This document shows positions 1-8,301 of a stretch of DNA of 64,000 nt, piece by piece. Location of the stretch: contig JALHOW010000005.1 of the NCBI GenBank assembly GCA_022842785.1, positions 310,001 through 374,000 on the forward strand, in the 5' to 3' direction. The position numbers and the translations under genes were made by a program. Source of the DNA: Hyphomicrobiaceae bacterium (GTDB lineage Bacteria; Pseudomonadota; Alphaproteobacteria; Rhizobiales; Hyphomicrobiaceae). Under the pieces are notes generated by a model. That model had not been told where the DNA came from, ran no database searches, and was given only the letters and a program-made list of their open reading frames with translations. How positions within the stretch are numbered: position 1 is the stretch's first letter; each line of letters begins with the position of its first letter.

Positions 1-2346
1 TTCGAGGCGCGCAGAGGAGTGCTCCGGCCCTTGGCCCTCGTAACCGTGCGGCAGCAGGCAGACGAGGCCCGACATGCGAAGCCACTTGCGCTCTCCAGAC
101 GACAGGAACTGATCGAACACGACCTGAGCGCCGTTGGCGAAGTCGCCGAACTGCGCTTCCCACATCACGAGCGAATTGGGCTCGGAAAGCGTGTAGCCGT
201 ACTCGAACCCGAGCACCGCTTCTTCCGAGAGCATCGAGTTGATGACCTCGAAGCGGCCCTGATCGGGAGAAACGTACTTGAGCGGTGTGTAGCGGCGCTC
301 GCTCTCCTGGTGGATCAGCACAGAGTGGCGCTGCGAGAACGTACCGCGCTCGACATCCTGGCCCGACAGGCGAACCGGGAAGCCTTCCTTGAGCAGCGTG
401 CCGAACGCGAGATGCTCGGCCATTGCCCAGTCGATGCCCTCGCCACTCTCGACCATCTCGCGACGGCGATCGAGCAGACGCTGGATCGTCTTATGAGCAT
501 TGAAATCCTGCGGAATGCTGGTGAGGCGGCGGCCCACATCGCGCAACACGTCGAGGTTGACGCCCGTATCACCGCGCCGCGCCTCGTCATCGGCGAAGCC
601 GATGTCGGCCCAGCGGCCATCGAGCCAGTCGGCCTTGTTCGGCTTGTAGCTTTCAGCGGCAGCCATCTCGTCATCGAGGCGCGCACGGTTCTGCTGGCGC
701 AGGGCCGTCTCGTCCTCAGCGGACACCACGCCTTCTTCGATGAGCTGCTTGGCATAGATCTGCGAGGTCGTCGCGTGCGAGCGGATCTTGCGATACATGA
801 GCGGCTGCGTGAATGCCGGCTCATCGGACTCGTTGTGTCCGTAGCGGCGGTAGCAGACCATGTCGATCACGACAGGCTTCTGGAAGCGCTGGCGGAACTC
901 GGTCGCGATCTTGGCGACGTGCACGACGGCTTCCGGATTGTCGCCATTCACGTGAAAGATCGGCGCCTCGACCATCTTTGCGACGTCGGTGCAGTACGGC
1001 GACGAGCGCGAGTAGCGCGGGTTCGTCGTGAAGCCGATCTGGTTGTTGATGATGAAGTGGATCGAGCCACCCGTGCGGTGTCCCTTGAGCCCGGAAAGGC
1101 CGAAGCATTCTGCGACCACGCCCTGGCCGGCAAATGCCGCATCACCATGGATGAGCAGCGGCAGTACCGCGCCGCGCTCGCCCGGCTTGCAGCCATGCTG
1201 GTCCTGTTTCGCGCGCACCTTGCCGAGCACGACCGGATCGACGATCTCGAGATGCGAGGGGTTCGCGGTCAGCGAGAGATGGACCTTGTTTTGATCGAAT
1301 TCACGGTCCGAGGAAGCACCGAGATGGTACTTCACGTCGCCCGAGCCTTCGACATCGTCCGGCTTGAAAGAGCCGCCCTTGAACTCGTTGAAGATCGCAC
1401 GGAGCGGCTTGCTCATCACGCTTGCTAGCACGTTGAGGCGCCCGCGATGCGCCATGCCGAAGACGATCTCCTTCACGCCGAGCTGACCGCCACGCTTGAT
1501 GATCTGCTCGAGGGCGGGGATCATCGCCTCGCCGCCGTTCAGACCGAAGCGCTTGGTGCCGGTGTACTTCACGTCTGCGAAGGTTTCGAAGGACTCGGAC
1601 TCGATCAGCTTATTGAGGATCGCGCGCTTACCCTCGGGCGTGAAAGTGATGTCCTTGTCCTGGCCCTCGATGCGCTCCTGCACCCACGCCTTCTGGAGGG
1701 GGCTCGTGATGTGCATGAACTCGACGCCGATCTGCGCGCAGTAGGTACGCCGCAGGATGCGCAGGATCTGGCGCATGGTCGCGGTTTCGAGACCGAGCAC
1801 CTTGTCGATGAAGATCGGACGGTCGAGATCGGCCTCGGTGAAGCCGTAGGTCTCGGGGCGCAGCTCCTTGTGGATCTTGCGCTCGCTGATGCCGAGCGGA
1901 TCGAGGTCGGCGGCGAGATGGCCCATCACGCGATAGGCGCGGATGAGCATGAGTGCGCGGAGACTGTCCTGCGTCGCGCGGTAGGAGGCGGCCGGAGATA
2001 GCTCATAGCCGAGCGTCTGCGCGCGCTGGCCGATCTTGGCGCTCACTTCCCGCTCGGCGGCGCCGTAGTCCGACGTCAGAGCCGCAACGAGCTCGCCTGA
2101 CGCGCCAGAGGACGACGCCTGCAGCTCATCGAGCGTGCGCCCCCAGGATGGGCCGCCATTTCCATTGCCCTCGCTCGCGTTGCGGGACTGCTCTTCTTGA
2201 AGACTTTGAAAAAACAGCCGCCACTGATCGCTGACCGAACCCGGATTGCGCTCGTACTGGGCCTGCATCTCCTCGATGTAGGCGGCGTTCACGCCATTCA
2301 AGAAGGAGGTGAGGGCAAAGGCTTGGTTGGAGTCCTGACGAGACAT
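1..2346 (-). CDS. sucA: 2-oxoglutarate dehydrogenase E1 component, 3' part beyond window
   Basis: E1 subunit of the 2-oxoglutarate dehydrogenase complex (TCA cycle), decarboxylating 2-oxoglutarate with thiamine diphosphate. 782 codons are present; the C-terminus lies beyond base 1 (family length is near 1000 residues). The N-terminus has the OGDH N-terminal helix (NAAYIEEMQAQYERNP). The ThDP region reads HGDAAFAGQGVV followed by NNQIGFTTNPR, and the last codons in the window read GPEHSSARLE, a conserved OGDH stretch. ATG at 2346 is the first start that gives the conserved MSRQDSNQAFALTSFL beginning. It lies downstream of sucD on the same strand, the usual alphaproteobacterial order; sucB would be expected beyond the window edge. 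Confidence 0.97.
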   Translation of the reverse strand, partial: MSRQDSNQAFALTSFLNGVNAAYIEEMQAQYERNPGSVSDQWRLFFQSLQEEQSRNASEGNGNGGPSWGRTLDELQASSSGASGELVAALTSDYGAAEREVSAKIGQRAQTLGYELSPAASYRATQDSLRALMLIRAYRVMGHLAADLDPLGISERKIHKELRPETYGFTEADLDRPIFIDKVLGLETATMRQILRILRRTYCAQIGVEFMHITSPLQKAWVQERIEGQDKDITFTPEGKRAILNKLIESESFETFADVKYTGTKRFGLNGGEAMIPALEQIIKRGGQLGVKEIVFGMAHRGRLNVLASVMSKPLRAIFNEFKGGSFKPDDVEGSGDVKYHLGASSDREFDQNKVHLSLTANPSHLEIVDPVVLGKVRAKQDQHGCKPGERGAVLPLLIHGDAAFAGQGVVAECFGLSGLKGHRTGGSIHFIINNQIGFTTNPRYSRSSPYCTDVAKMVEAPIFHVNGDNPEAVVHVAKIATEFRQRFQKPVVIDMVCYRRYGHNESDEPAFTQPLMYRKIRSHATTSQIYAKQLIEEGVVSAEDETALRQQNRARLDDEMAAAESYKPNKADWLDGRWADIGFADDEARRGDTGVNLDVLRDVGRRLTSIPQDFNAHKTIQRLLDRRREMVESGEGIDWAMAEHLAFGTLLKEGFPVRLSGQDVERGTFSQRHSVLIHQESERRYTPLKYVSPDQGRFEVINSMLSEEAVLGFEYGYTLSEPNSLVMWEAQFGDFANGAQVVFDQFLSSGERKWLRMSGLVCLLPHGYEGQGPEHSSARLE

Positions 2347-2671
2347 CTTCGGTTCTGTCCTGTTGTGGCCTCAAGCGCCGGGCACACGAATAGTACCGGG
2401 GCGAAGCGCATCCGGCTGAAGATTGCGGCGTTCCTTAGACCATATCCGACCGCGTGAGTAGTCATTACATCGGTACATCCTGTTGAGGATGCAATAGCTG
2501 AACGCGCAGCGCCGCGAGCGAAGCTGCGAGACATTACCGGCCACGCGTGACGTTTTGGTGCACGATCTTCAGGCGCCGGCAGGCACGCGCACGCATTTGC
2601 GCGCGGAACTCGACACTGAAACGCGCACAAATGCTGACATACAGTGAACTTGGCACCACTAAGCGTGCGAA
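2347..2671. other. Intergenic region between sucD and sucA
   Basis: About 325 bases between two co-directional genes, unusually long for an otherwise compact suc operon. A small inverted repeat (CATCCT-gttg-AGGATG, near 2473-2490) is present without a T tract. I see no convincing ORF or promoter. A secondary promoter for sucA could lie here but none was recognised. Confidence 0.4.
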
Positions 2672-3571
2672 TCAGCTCTTGGCGGCCGCGAGCAGCGTCG
2701 TGCCGAGGCTCGCCGGACTGTCGGCGACCGCAATACCAGCAGAACGCATGGCGTCGAACTTGTCTTCGGCCTTGCCCTTGCCGCCGGAGATGATGGCACC
2801 TGCGTGCCCCATGCGCCGGCCCGGAGGCGCCGTGGCACCCGCAATGAAGCCCGCCATCGGCTTCGAGCGCCCCTTGGCGGCCTCGCGCCGGATGAACTCG
2901 CAAGCGTCCTCCTCGGAAGAACCGCCGATCTCGCCGATCATGATGATCGCCTCGGTCTCGGCATCCGAAAGGAACATGTCGAGCACGTCGATGAAGTCGG
3001 TGCCCTTGACCGGGTCGCCGCCGATGCCGACAGCCGTCGACTGGCCGAGACCGGCATCGCTCGTCTGCTTGACGGCTTCATAGGTCAGCGTCCCGGAGCG
3101 CGAGACGATACCGACATTGCCCTTCTTGAAAATGTTGCCGGGCATAATGCCGATCTTGCACTGGTTGGGCGTCAGCACGCCGGGGCAATTCGGCCCGATG
3201 AGGCGCGACCAGCTCCCCGTAAGCGCACGCTTCACCTTGATCATGTCCATCACCGGAATGCCCTCGGTGATGCAGATGATGAGGGGAAATTCGGCGTCGA
3301 TGGCTTCCAGGATGGCGTCCGCAGCAAAAGGCGGGGGAACGTAGATGGACGTGGCGGTCGCTCCGGTCTTCTCCCTGGCTTCCTTGACCGTGTCGAAGAT
3401 GGGCACGTCCGCGAGATCGGGATCCGTGTGCTTGGAGCCGCCGCGACCGGGCGTCACGCCGCCGACGACCTGGGTCCCGTAGGCCTTTGCCGCCTTGGTG
3501 TGGAAGGTGCCCTGGCTGCCGGTGATGCCCTGACAAATGACTTTGGTGCTCTTGTCGACGAGGATGGCCAT
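2672..3571 (-). CDS. sucD: succinyl-CoA ligase (ADP-forming) alpha subunit
   Basis: Alpha subunit of succinyl-CoA synthetase; with the beta subunit SucC it couples succinyl-CoA cleavage to ATP synthesis. 299 residues, full length. N-terminal CoA-binding Rossmann domain ([14 protein letters not shown]), then the ligase domain. The phosphorylated His is H256 in [10 protein letters not shown]; it lies 43 residues from the end, as in the E. coli protein. AGGGA about 8 bases before the ATG is a plausible ribosome site. Oddity: sucC is not immediately upstream; the next gene on that side is an unrelated, divergently transcribed PcfJ-like gene, so SucC must be encoded elsewhere. Confidence 0.97.
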   Translation of the reverse strand: MAILVDKSTKVICQGITGSQGTFHTKAAKAYGTQVVGGVTPGRGGSKHTDPDLADVPIFDTVKEAREKTGATATSIYVPPPFAADAILEAIDAEFPLIICITEGIPVMDMIKVKRALTGSWSRLIGPNCPGVLTPNQCKIGIMPGNIFKKGNVGIVSRSGTLTYEAVKQTSDAGLGQSTAVGIGGDPVKGTDFIDVLDMFLSDAETEAIIMIGEIGGSSEEDACEFIRREAAKGRSKPMAGFIAGATAPPGRRMGHAGAIISGGKGKAEDKFDAMRSAGIAVADSPASLGTTLLAAAKS

Positions 3572-3841
3572 CCGTGTTTCCCTGGCGGCGGTTCTCTGAT
3601 TGCCCGCGCCCCGTTCTCCAACAGATTGCGGGCGCGATCAAGTGCCGCAATGGCTGCGGCAATGCGGCTTTCGACCTATCCGGGCGGGCCGGGTGCCGCC
3701 AAGCGCGCATGTCAGGGCTGTAGAAAACGGCAAACCCCTTCCGGCCCGCACCCGCTTTCGCCATCTTGTCGCACTAGGCGTTCCCCACGAGAAGGGCGGG
3801 CCGTACGGCTCGTCCAAGATTGCGAGCGGAGGCAAACGGGC

Positions 3842-4990
3842 ATGGTCTTGCGTTGCACCGATGTGCACGCGCCCGGCGCGGAAGACGGCAGCGGATCGCC
3901 GGACGCGTACCGCCATACCTTTCCTGCTGCCTATCGCGCGCAGATCGCCGAACTTGCCGAGAGCAACCGCAACATCGAGGATCTCGGCGCATCGTTCCCG
4001 GCGCTCCTGTTCGCGCTCGCGACCGGATACGCCACGCCCGAGCACCGACATGACGCGCTCGATGCGATTCTCGCCGGCCGCAAGCTCAAGGCCGCAGCAG
4101 AGATTCTCGGCCTCCCCTTCTGGCTGCGGCGTCTTCCACCGGCTGCCCTCACCGGGCCGCTCCCGCTGCTACCGGATGACCCCGAGTTCACTCTGGTCAT
4201 CGTGCCCGCGCTCCCGCGCCAGCCCGAAGCCATGCTTCCCTGGCTCGACTTCATCAGTCTCGCCGACCGCCTCGCAGGGCGCGACATCGCCATATGGCTC
4301 GCGCGACACCCGCGCCTCGTGCCACCCGCAACCACCGCGACCGAGGCGCTGTGGATGCTGGCTTGGGCTTTCTATGCCAAGCGCCCGGATACGCTCGCCG
4401 GGCGCATCCAGCGCCGTGCCTGGACTGCGCGGACCGGGCCACGTTCCGCACGCGACGAAACCGCGAACTGGCGCAAGCGCATCGAGGGCCTGCTGGCGCT
4501 CGGTAGCGGCTTCCCCAATACGTGGTTCGCCGACGGCACGGCCATGGGCTACCAGTTCGTCGCGTTGAAGGGCCCCGAGGATCTGTTCGCGGAATGCGCA
4601 TCCATGCGCAACTGCCTCGACCTCTATGCCCTGCGTCTCGGTCACATGCGCTCGCGCCTTTTCAGCGTGCGCAATCGCGGCAAGCCGGTCGCGACGCTGG
4701 AGCTTGGGCTGCGCAGTGACGAGGAGGGCGTGCCCTTCATCGTACAGCTCAGAGGCATCGGCAATCGCCGGGCGGCACCAGCCGTCTGGCAGGCCGTTCA
4801 CGCCTGGATGGGCAGCCAGTCGTTCGCCCATCTGGACCGCACGCCGCGCCCCAAGCGCATGTCCCTCGTGCTCAGGCGCGAATTGTGGGCGCCCTTGACC
4901 GCGGCGGCCGCCGCCATTGGTGTGAGCGATCGCATCGAAGCCCTGACGATCGGCCGCGCACCTGCACGCCGCAAATCGCCCTCGCGCTGA
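3842..4990 (+). CDS. PcfJ-like domain protein
   Basis: 382 residues, function unknown. Around residues 250-290 it carries a block (CASMRNCLDLYALRLGHM, then SRLFSVRNRGKPVATLEL) that resembles the PcfJ-like family: a Cys-containing helix followed by a beta hairpin in a 'read out and compare' style domain known from conjugative-plasmid and chromosomal proteins of unknown role. No signal peptide or membrane segment. The ATG at 3842 is chosen because GGAGG lies 9 bases before it; in-frame ATGs at 3650 and 3662 lack this. The long upstream open frame overlaps sucD antisense and is not real. It sits exactly where sucC would be expected. Assignment rests on motif memory only. Confidence 0.65.
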   Translation: MVLRCTDVHAPGAEDGSGSPDAYRHTFPAAYRAQIAELAESNRNIEDLGASFPALLFALATGYATPEHRHDALDAILAGRKLKAAAEILGLPFWLRRLPPAALTGPLPLLPDDPEFTLVIVPALPRQPEAMLPWLDFISLADRLAGRDIAIWLARHPRLVPPATTATEALWMLAWAFYAKRPDTLAGRIQRRAWTARTGPRSARDETANWRKRIEGLLALGSGFPNTWFADGTAMGYQFVALKGPEDLFAECASMRNCLDLYALRLGHMRSRLFSVRNRGKPVATLELGLRSDEEGVPFIVQLRGIGNRRAAPAVWQAVHAWMGSQSFAHLDRTPRPKRMSLVLRRELWAPLTAAAAAIGVSDRIEALTIGRAPARRKSPSR

Positions 4991-5010
4991 CGGCGATCGC
5001 TTCCCGCACC

Positions 5011-6021
5011 TTACTTCGGCAGCCCGAAAGCCGTCGCGAGCTGCTTCAGCGTGCGCGTGCGGACCTCGTAGGACGGCGCGATCGCAACGACAACCACCTC
5101 GTCGGCATTGAACTCCGTCCTGACGTCGGCGATGCGCGTCGCCACTTCATCCACCGAGCCGATCGTCGCACGCGGTCGCTCGCGGGCTGCAATGGCCGTC
5201 TCGCGCTCGGACATCTGGTAGGCAGCGGCTTCCTCGAGCGTCAAAATAGGCTTGTTGATGCCCATGGCCGCCCACGCCCAGCGAATGAGCATGGCCTTCT
5301 CGATGAGCTGAGCCTCCTCGGGGCTATCGGCGCACAATGCGATCATGGCGAGCGCAAGCCGCGGCGCCTCATCATGGCCTTTGCGGAAGTGCTCGCGATA
5401 GGCTTGCGCGACCTGCGCGCCGGAATACGCATTGATGAAGTGCGCGAAGGCGAAATGCATGCCGAGATGCGCGGCGAATGACGCGCCACCCGTCGATGAC
5501 CCGAGCACCCACATCTCGGGATTGGTCGGCCCAACCGGATTGGCGATCTCACCATGGAGCGGATGGCCGTCCGGCACTGTCCCCTTGAAGAGCGCTGAAA
5601 GCTCCATGAGCTGGCGTACGAAGCCTTCTTCGCTGTCGATGGGCTTACCGTCGAACAGCACGCGGGCCGTGCGCGGATGTCCGCCCGGCGCACGCCCGAG
5701 ACCGAGATCGATGCGGCCGGGATAGAGCGCTTCAAGCATCTTGAACTGCTCGGCGATCTTGAAGCTCGCATAGTAGGGCAGCATGATGCCGCCCGTGCCG
5801 ATGCGGATGCGCTTCGTCTCCGCACCGAGACGCGCGAGCAGAATCTCCGGGCTCGCATCGGCGAGGCCGAGCAGCCCGTGATGCTCGGCGAGCCAATAGC
5901 GGTGATACCCGAGCTGGTCGGCGAGCCGCGCAAGCTCGATCGTCGATCGAATGGCCTCAGCCGGCGTCGCGCCACCGATGATGGGCGACTGATCGAGCAC
6001 GGAAATGGGAAAATCTGCCAT
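5011..6021 (-). CDS. LLM class flavin-dependent oxidoreductase
   Basis: 336-residue member of the bacterial-luciferase-like monooxygenase superfamily, which uses reduced FMN supplied by a separate reductase. The N-terminus (ISVLDQSPIIGGATPAEAI) and the segment GRIDLGLGRAPGG are typical of the LuxA-like group often named MsnO8 or YhbW-like. Later WVLGSSTGGASFAA forms the phosphate-binding part of the barrel. The substrate cannot be read from sequence. Its ATG shares one base with the stop codon of the upstream rhodanese gene (TAATG), implying translational coupling. It converges on the PcfJ-like gene with 20 bases between stops. Confidence 0.9.
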   Translation of the reverse strand: MADFPISVLDQSPIIGGATPAEAIRSTIELARLADQLGYHRYWLAEHHGLLGLADASPEILLARLGAETKRIRIGTGGIMLPYYASFKIAEQFKMLEALYPGRIDLGLGRAPGGHPRTARVLFDGKPIDSEEGFVRQLMELSALFKGTVPDGHPLHGEIANPVGPTNPEMWVLGSSTGGASFAAHLGMHFAFAHFINAYSGAQVAQAYREHFRKGHDEAPRLALAMIALCADSPEEAQLIEKAMLIRWAWAAMGINKPILTLEEAAAYQMSERETAIAARERPRATIGSVDEVATRIADVRTEFNADEVVVVAIAPSYEVRTRTLKQLATAFGLPK

Positions 6022-6437
6022 TAAGTTTTCGCCGGCTTCTTGACGTATTCCTCGACCGGACCGCCGGCTTCCTTCCAGCCCTTGAAGCCGCCGAGAATAT
6101 GCGCGACGGGCTTCAGGCCCATGTCCTGCGCTGTCTTGGCTGCAAGCGCCGAGCGCATCGCGCCCGCGCAGAAGAAGACGAACTTCTTGTCTTCGGCGAA
6201 GATCGGCTTGAAGTAGGGGCTTGCCGGATCGATCCAGAATTCGAGCATGCCACGCGTCACGTGGAAGGCGCCGGGCACCTTGCCGTCGCGCTCGAGTTCG
6301 CGCGGATCGCGGATATCGACGAGAACGATATCGGGATTTCCATGCAGCTTGATGGCTTCCTCCGGCGGGAGCTCCTCGATCTGCTTCTTGGCCTCCTTGA
6401 CCATGGTCATGACGCTGTTGGTGATGTTCTGGGCCAT
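6021..6437 (-). CDS. rhodanese-like domain protein
   Basis: 138-residue single-domain rhodanese (sulfurtransferase). The active-site Cys is C90 in the loop CAGAMR; the CDC25/rhodanese signature VLVDIRDPRELERDG precedes it at about residues 38-52, and the C-terminal GGFKGWKEAGGPV is the family hallmark. No signal peptide, so likely cytoplasmic. Start at 6437 gives MAQNITNSV; a longer open frame to 6578 lacks rhodanese similarity. It is the first gene of a two-gene unit with the flavin monooxygenase, suggesting a link to sulfur compound handling, but this is inference. Confidence 0.92.
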   Translation of the reverse strand: MAQNITNSVMTMVKEAKKQIEELPPEEAIKLHGNPDIVLVDIRDPRELERDGKVPGAFHVTRGMLEFWIDPASPYFKPIFAEDKKFVFFCAGAMRSALAAKTAQDMGLKPVAHILGGFKGWKEAGGPVEEYVKKPAKT

Positions 6438-6602
6438 CGATCGGCTCCTCGCTCGAGATGTTTGAAACATGCGTTGGATGGACGATCGCACTGCCTGCAA
6501 AGGACGGCAAGAGCGGTGTCCTGCGCATGCCGACACGCATCCATGCACTTGACGACGCGTTGTAAGCGGGCTTAACACCCGAAGTGGTTGATGGAGATGC
6601 CT

Positions 6603-7031
6603 ATGAGCACCGCCTACGACAGCAGCAATATCTTCGCCAAGATCCTGCGCGGCGAGCTACCGGCGCACAAGGTTTACGAAGACGCCGACACGCTTGCCTT
6701 CATGGACATCATGCCGCGTTCGCGGGGACACTCGCTCGTGATCCCGAAGACGCCGGCGCGCAATATTCTGGATGCGAGCCCGACACAGCTCGCGGCGTGC
6801 CTCGCAACCGCGCAGAAGATCAGCCGCGCGTCGCTCAAAGCCTTCGATGCAGATGGTATCACGCTGCAGCAGTTCAATGAGCAGGCTGGCGGGCAGGTGG
6901 TCTTCCACCTTCATTTCCATGTCCTGCCACGCTGGAACAGCCAGAAGCTGCAGCCGCACACGGGCCAGATGGAAAAGCAGGAAGTACTCGCGGCCAATGC
7001 GGAGAAGCTGCGGCAGGCGCTGGAGAGTTAG
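6603..7031 (+). CDS. HIT family protein (histidine triad hydrolase)
   Basis: 142-residue HIT protein, probably acting on nucleoside phosphoramidates or AMP conjugates. The triad is H102, H104 and H106 in FHLHFHVLPRW. The N-terminus (NIFAKILRGELPAHKVYED) and the middle (GHSLVIPKTPARNILD) match the Hint/HinT branch. Of several closely spaced in-frame starts (TTG 6588, ATG 6591, 6597, 6603) the last is chosen because GGAG lies 6 bases before it and it begins at the conserved region. It is transcribed divergently from the rhodanese gene. Confidence 0.94.
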   Translation: MSTAYDSSNIFAKILRGELPAHKVYEDADTLAFMDIMPRSRGHSLVIPKTPARNILDASPTQLAACLATAQKISRASLKAFDADGITLQQFNEQAGGQVVFHLHFHVLPRWNSQKLQPHTGQMEKQEVLAANAEKLRQALES

Positions 7032-7108
7032 GAAGCTGTCGCCCTCTGCAGCGAGGCGGCGTAGTTCCTGACCACATCCCGATCCCACCAACGGCCTGGT
7101 GACTGCAC

Positions 7109-7462
7109 TCAAATGCCGAGTGCGTGGAGGGCCAGAAGCGCAAGCGTGCCGCCCACCACACCGGCACCAAGGCTCTTGCCGAACGCATAGAAGGCTGCGA
7201 TCCCGGCAGCGACAGCCGCGTAACGCGTGGGCGCGCTGAGCATTGCCATGGCACCCGTCGGCACGACTACCAGACGCGCGACGAGCCCGGCGACGATCGC
7301 GGAAGAAACCGCGCGCACCCAGATGAACACTTCGCTGTTCGGATCGAGATCGCGTCCGAGGAGCGCACCCGCCCAGCGCCAGGGTTCGCACGCCAGAAAG
7401 CCCGCGACGAAGAAAGGCAAGTAGCCGCCCCACGTGCCCCACACACCCGGGAGACTGCTCAT
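7109..7462 (-). CDS. azlD: AzlD family branched-chain amino acid exporter subunit
   Basis: 117-residue hydrophobic protein with three to four predicted membrane segments, typical in size and pattern for AzlD, the small partner of AzlC in branched-chain amino acid export. Segments include LPFFVAGFLACE and SSAIVAGLVARLVVV. Its ATG overlaps the stop of the upstream azlC gene by four bases (ATGA), as usual for this pair. The gene converges on the HIT gene; the 77 bases between hold no recognisable terminator. Confidence 0.85.
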   Translation of the reverse strand: MSSLPGVWGTWGGYLPFFVAGFLACEPWRWAGALLGRDLDPNSEVFIWVRAVSSAIVAGLVARLVVVPTGAMAMLSAPTRYAAVAAGIAAFYAFGKSLGAGVVGGTLALLALHALGI

Positions 7463-8199
7463 GTCCGCCTCCTGCGGCCGAGCACCCAGGCGAGCGTGCC
7501 GCCGGCGAGCCCTGTCACGAGTAGATCGAAGCCAGGCACCCAGATGTAGGCAACCGGCGCGATGACGACACCGGCAATGATGGCGAGGTAGTCCGTCCGT
7601 GCGCGCGAGGTCTCGACCATTGCGAGCAGGAATGTCAGCGGCATGGTAAAAAGCAGCGCCGCCGCCATCCATTGCGGGAGCGTGCCGGCGGCGAGATAAC
7701 CGAGCGCCGTTGAGACCAGCGTGCCGGTGAGAATGCCGATGCCGATGCCCAGGTAGTAGACGAGGCGCACCTCGGCAGGCGCAGTCGGCAGCCGCCGTAA
7801 GCCCTCGATCCACACGGTGACGGCAACAAAGTGCACGACCAGCAGCTCATGCCACCGCGGTCCGCCATGCCCCCTGAGCCACGGCATGAGCACGACGGTC
7901 ATGGGCAGAAAGCGCACCGCGGTGAGGCTGACGGCGAGCGCCGCCGCTGCGAGTGATGCGCCACGCGCCGCATGGTCGGCGAGCACGACCTGCGCCGGGA
8001 GCGCTTGAAGAAATATCGGCAGTGCCAGCGCCTGGCCGAGCGTGAGCCCCACCTCGCGTGCGAACGCGCCATAGCCGAGGATGCCGGCATAGAGCACCAA
8101 CGCCGGCACGCCGAACATGGCGAGCGTCCCCCGCCAGAAGGCACGCGTTCGTGTCATGCTCTGCGTCGGGGGCTCGGGCGTGGCGGATGGCTCAGTCAT
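7459..8199 (-). CDS. azlC: AzlC family ABC-permease-like branched-chain amino acid exporter
   Basis: 246-residue inner-membrane protein with about eight hydrophobic segments (for example LAMFGVPALVLYAGILGYG, AAALLFTMPLTFLLAMVE). The AzlC family exports branched-chain amino acids together with AzlD, which follows with a 4-base overlap. The start at 8199 (MTEPSATPEPP) is chosen because the open frame upstream runs into the strong terminator hairpin of clpA at 8247-8273, so a longer form starting at 8271 would begin inside the terminator. Substrate assignment is by family only. Confidence 0.85.
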   Translation of the reverse strand: MTEPSATPEPPTQSMTRTRAFWRGTLAMFGVPALVLYAGILGYGAFAREVGLTLGQALALPIFLQALPAQVVLADHAARGASLAAAALAVSLTAVRFLPMTVVLMPWLRGHGGPRWHELLVVHFVAVTVWIEGLRRLPTAPAEVRLVYYLGIGIGILTGTLVSTALGYLAAGTLPQWMAAALLFTMPLTFLLAMVETSRARTDYLAIIAGVVIAPVAYIWVPGFDLLVTGLAGGTLAWVLGRRRRT

Positions 8200-8246
8200 T
8201 GCTGCCCGATCGGAAGGAGAGTGCGCGGGCGAACGCCCAAACATGA

Positions 8247-8275
8247 AAATGCCCGCCGGCGAGGCGGGCATTTCA
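8247..8275 (-). terminator. Rho-independent terminator after clpA
   Basis: Perfect 11-bp inverted repeat AAATGCCCGCC / GGCGGGCATTT with a 5-base loop, followed on the minus strand by TTTTC. It lies 27 bases past the clpA stop codon and separates clpA from azlCD. Confidence 0.88.
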
Positions 8276-8301
8276 CTGTCTACGTTGCGCCGCGCGAGGC
8301 C

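Noticed and set aside
19-1428. Plus-strand open frame (469 codons) opposite sucA
   Set aside because: The minus strand encodes E1 with intact ThDP motifs running off the window edge, so the plus frame is a shadow.
3572-3841. Possible remnant of sucC upstream of sucD
   Set aside because: All minus-strand frames were read; none shows the SucC C-terminal pattern.
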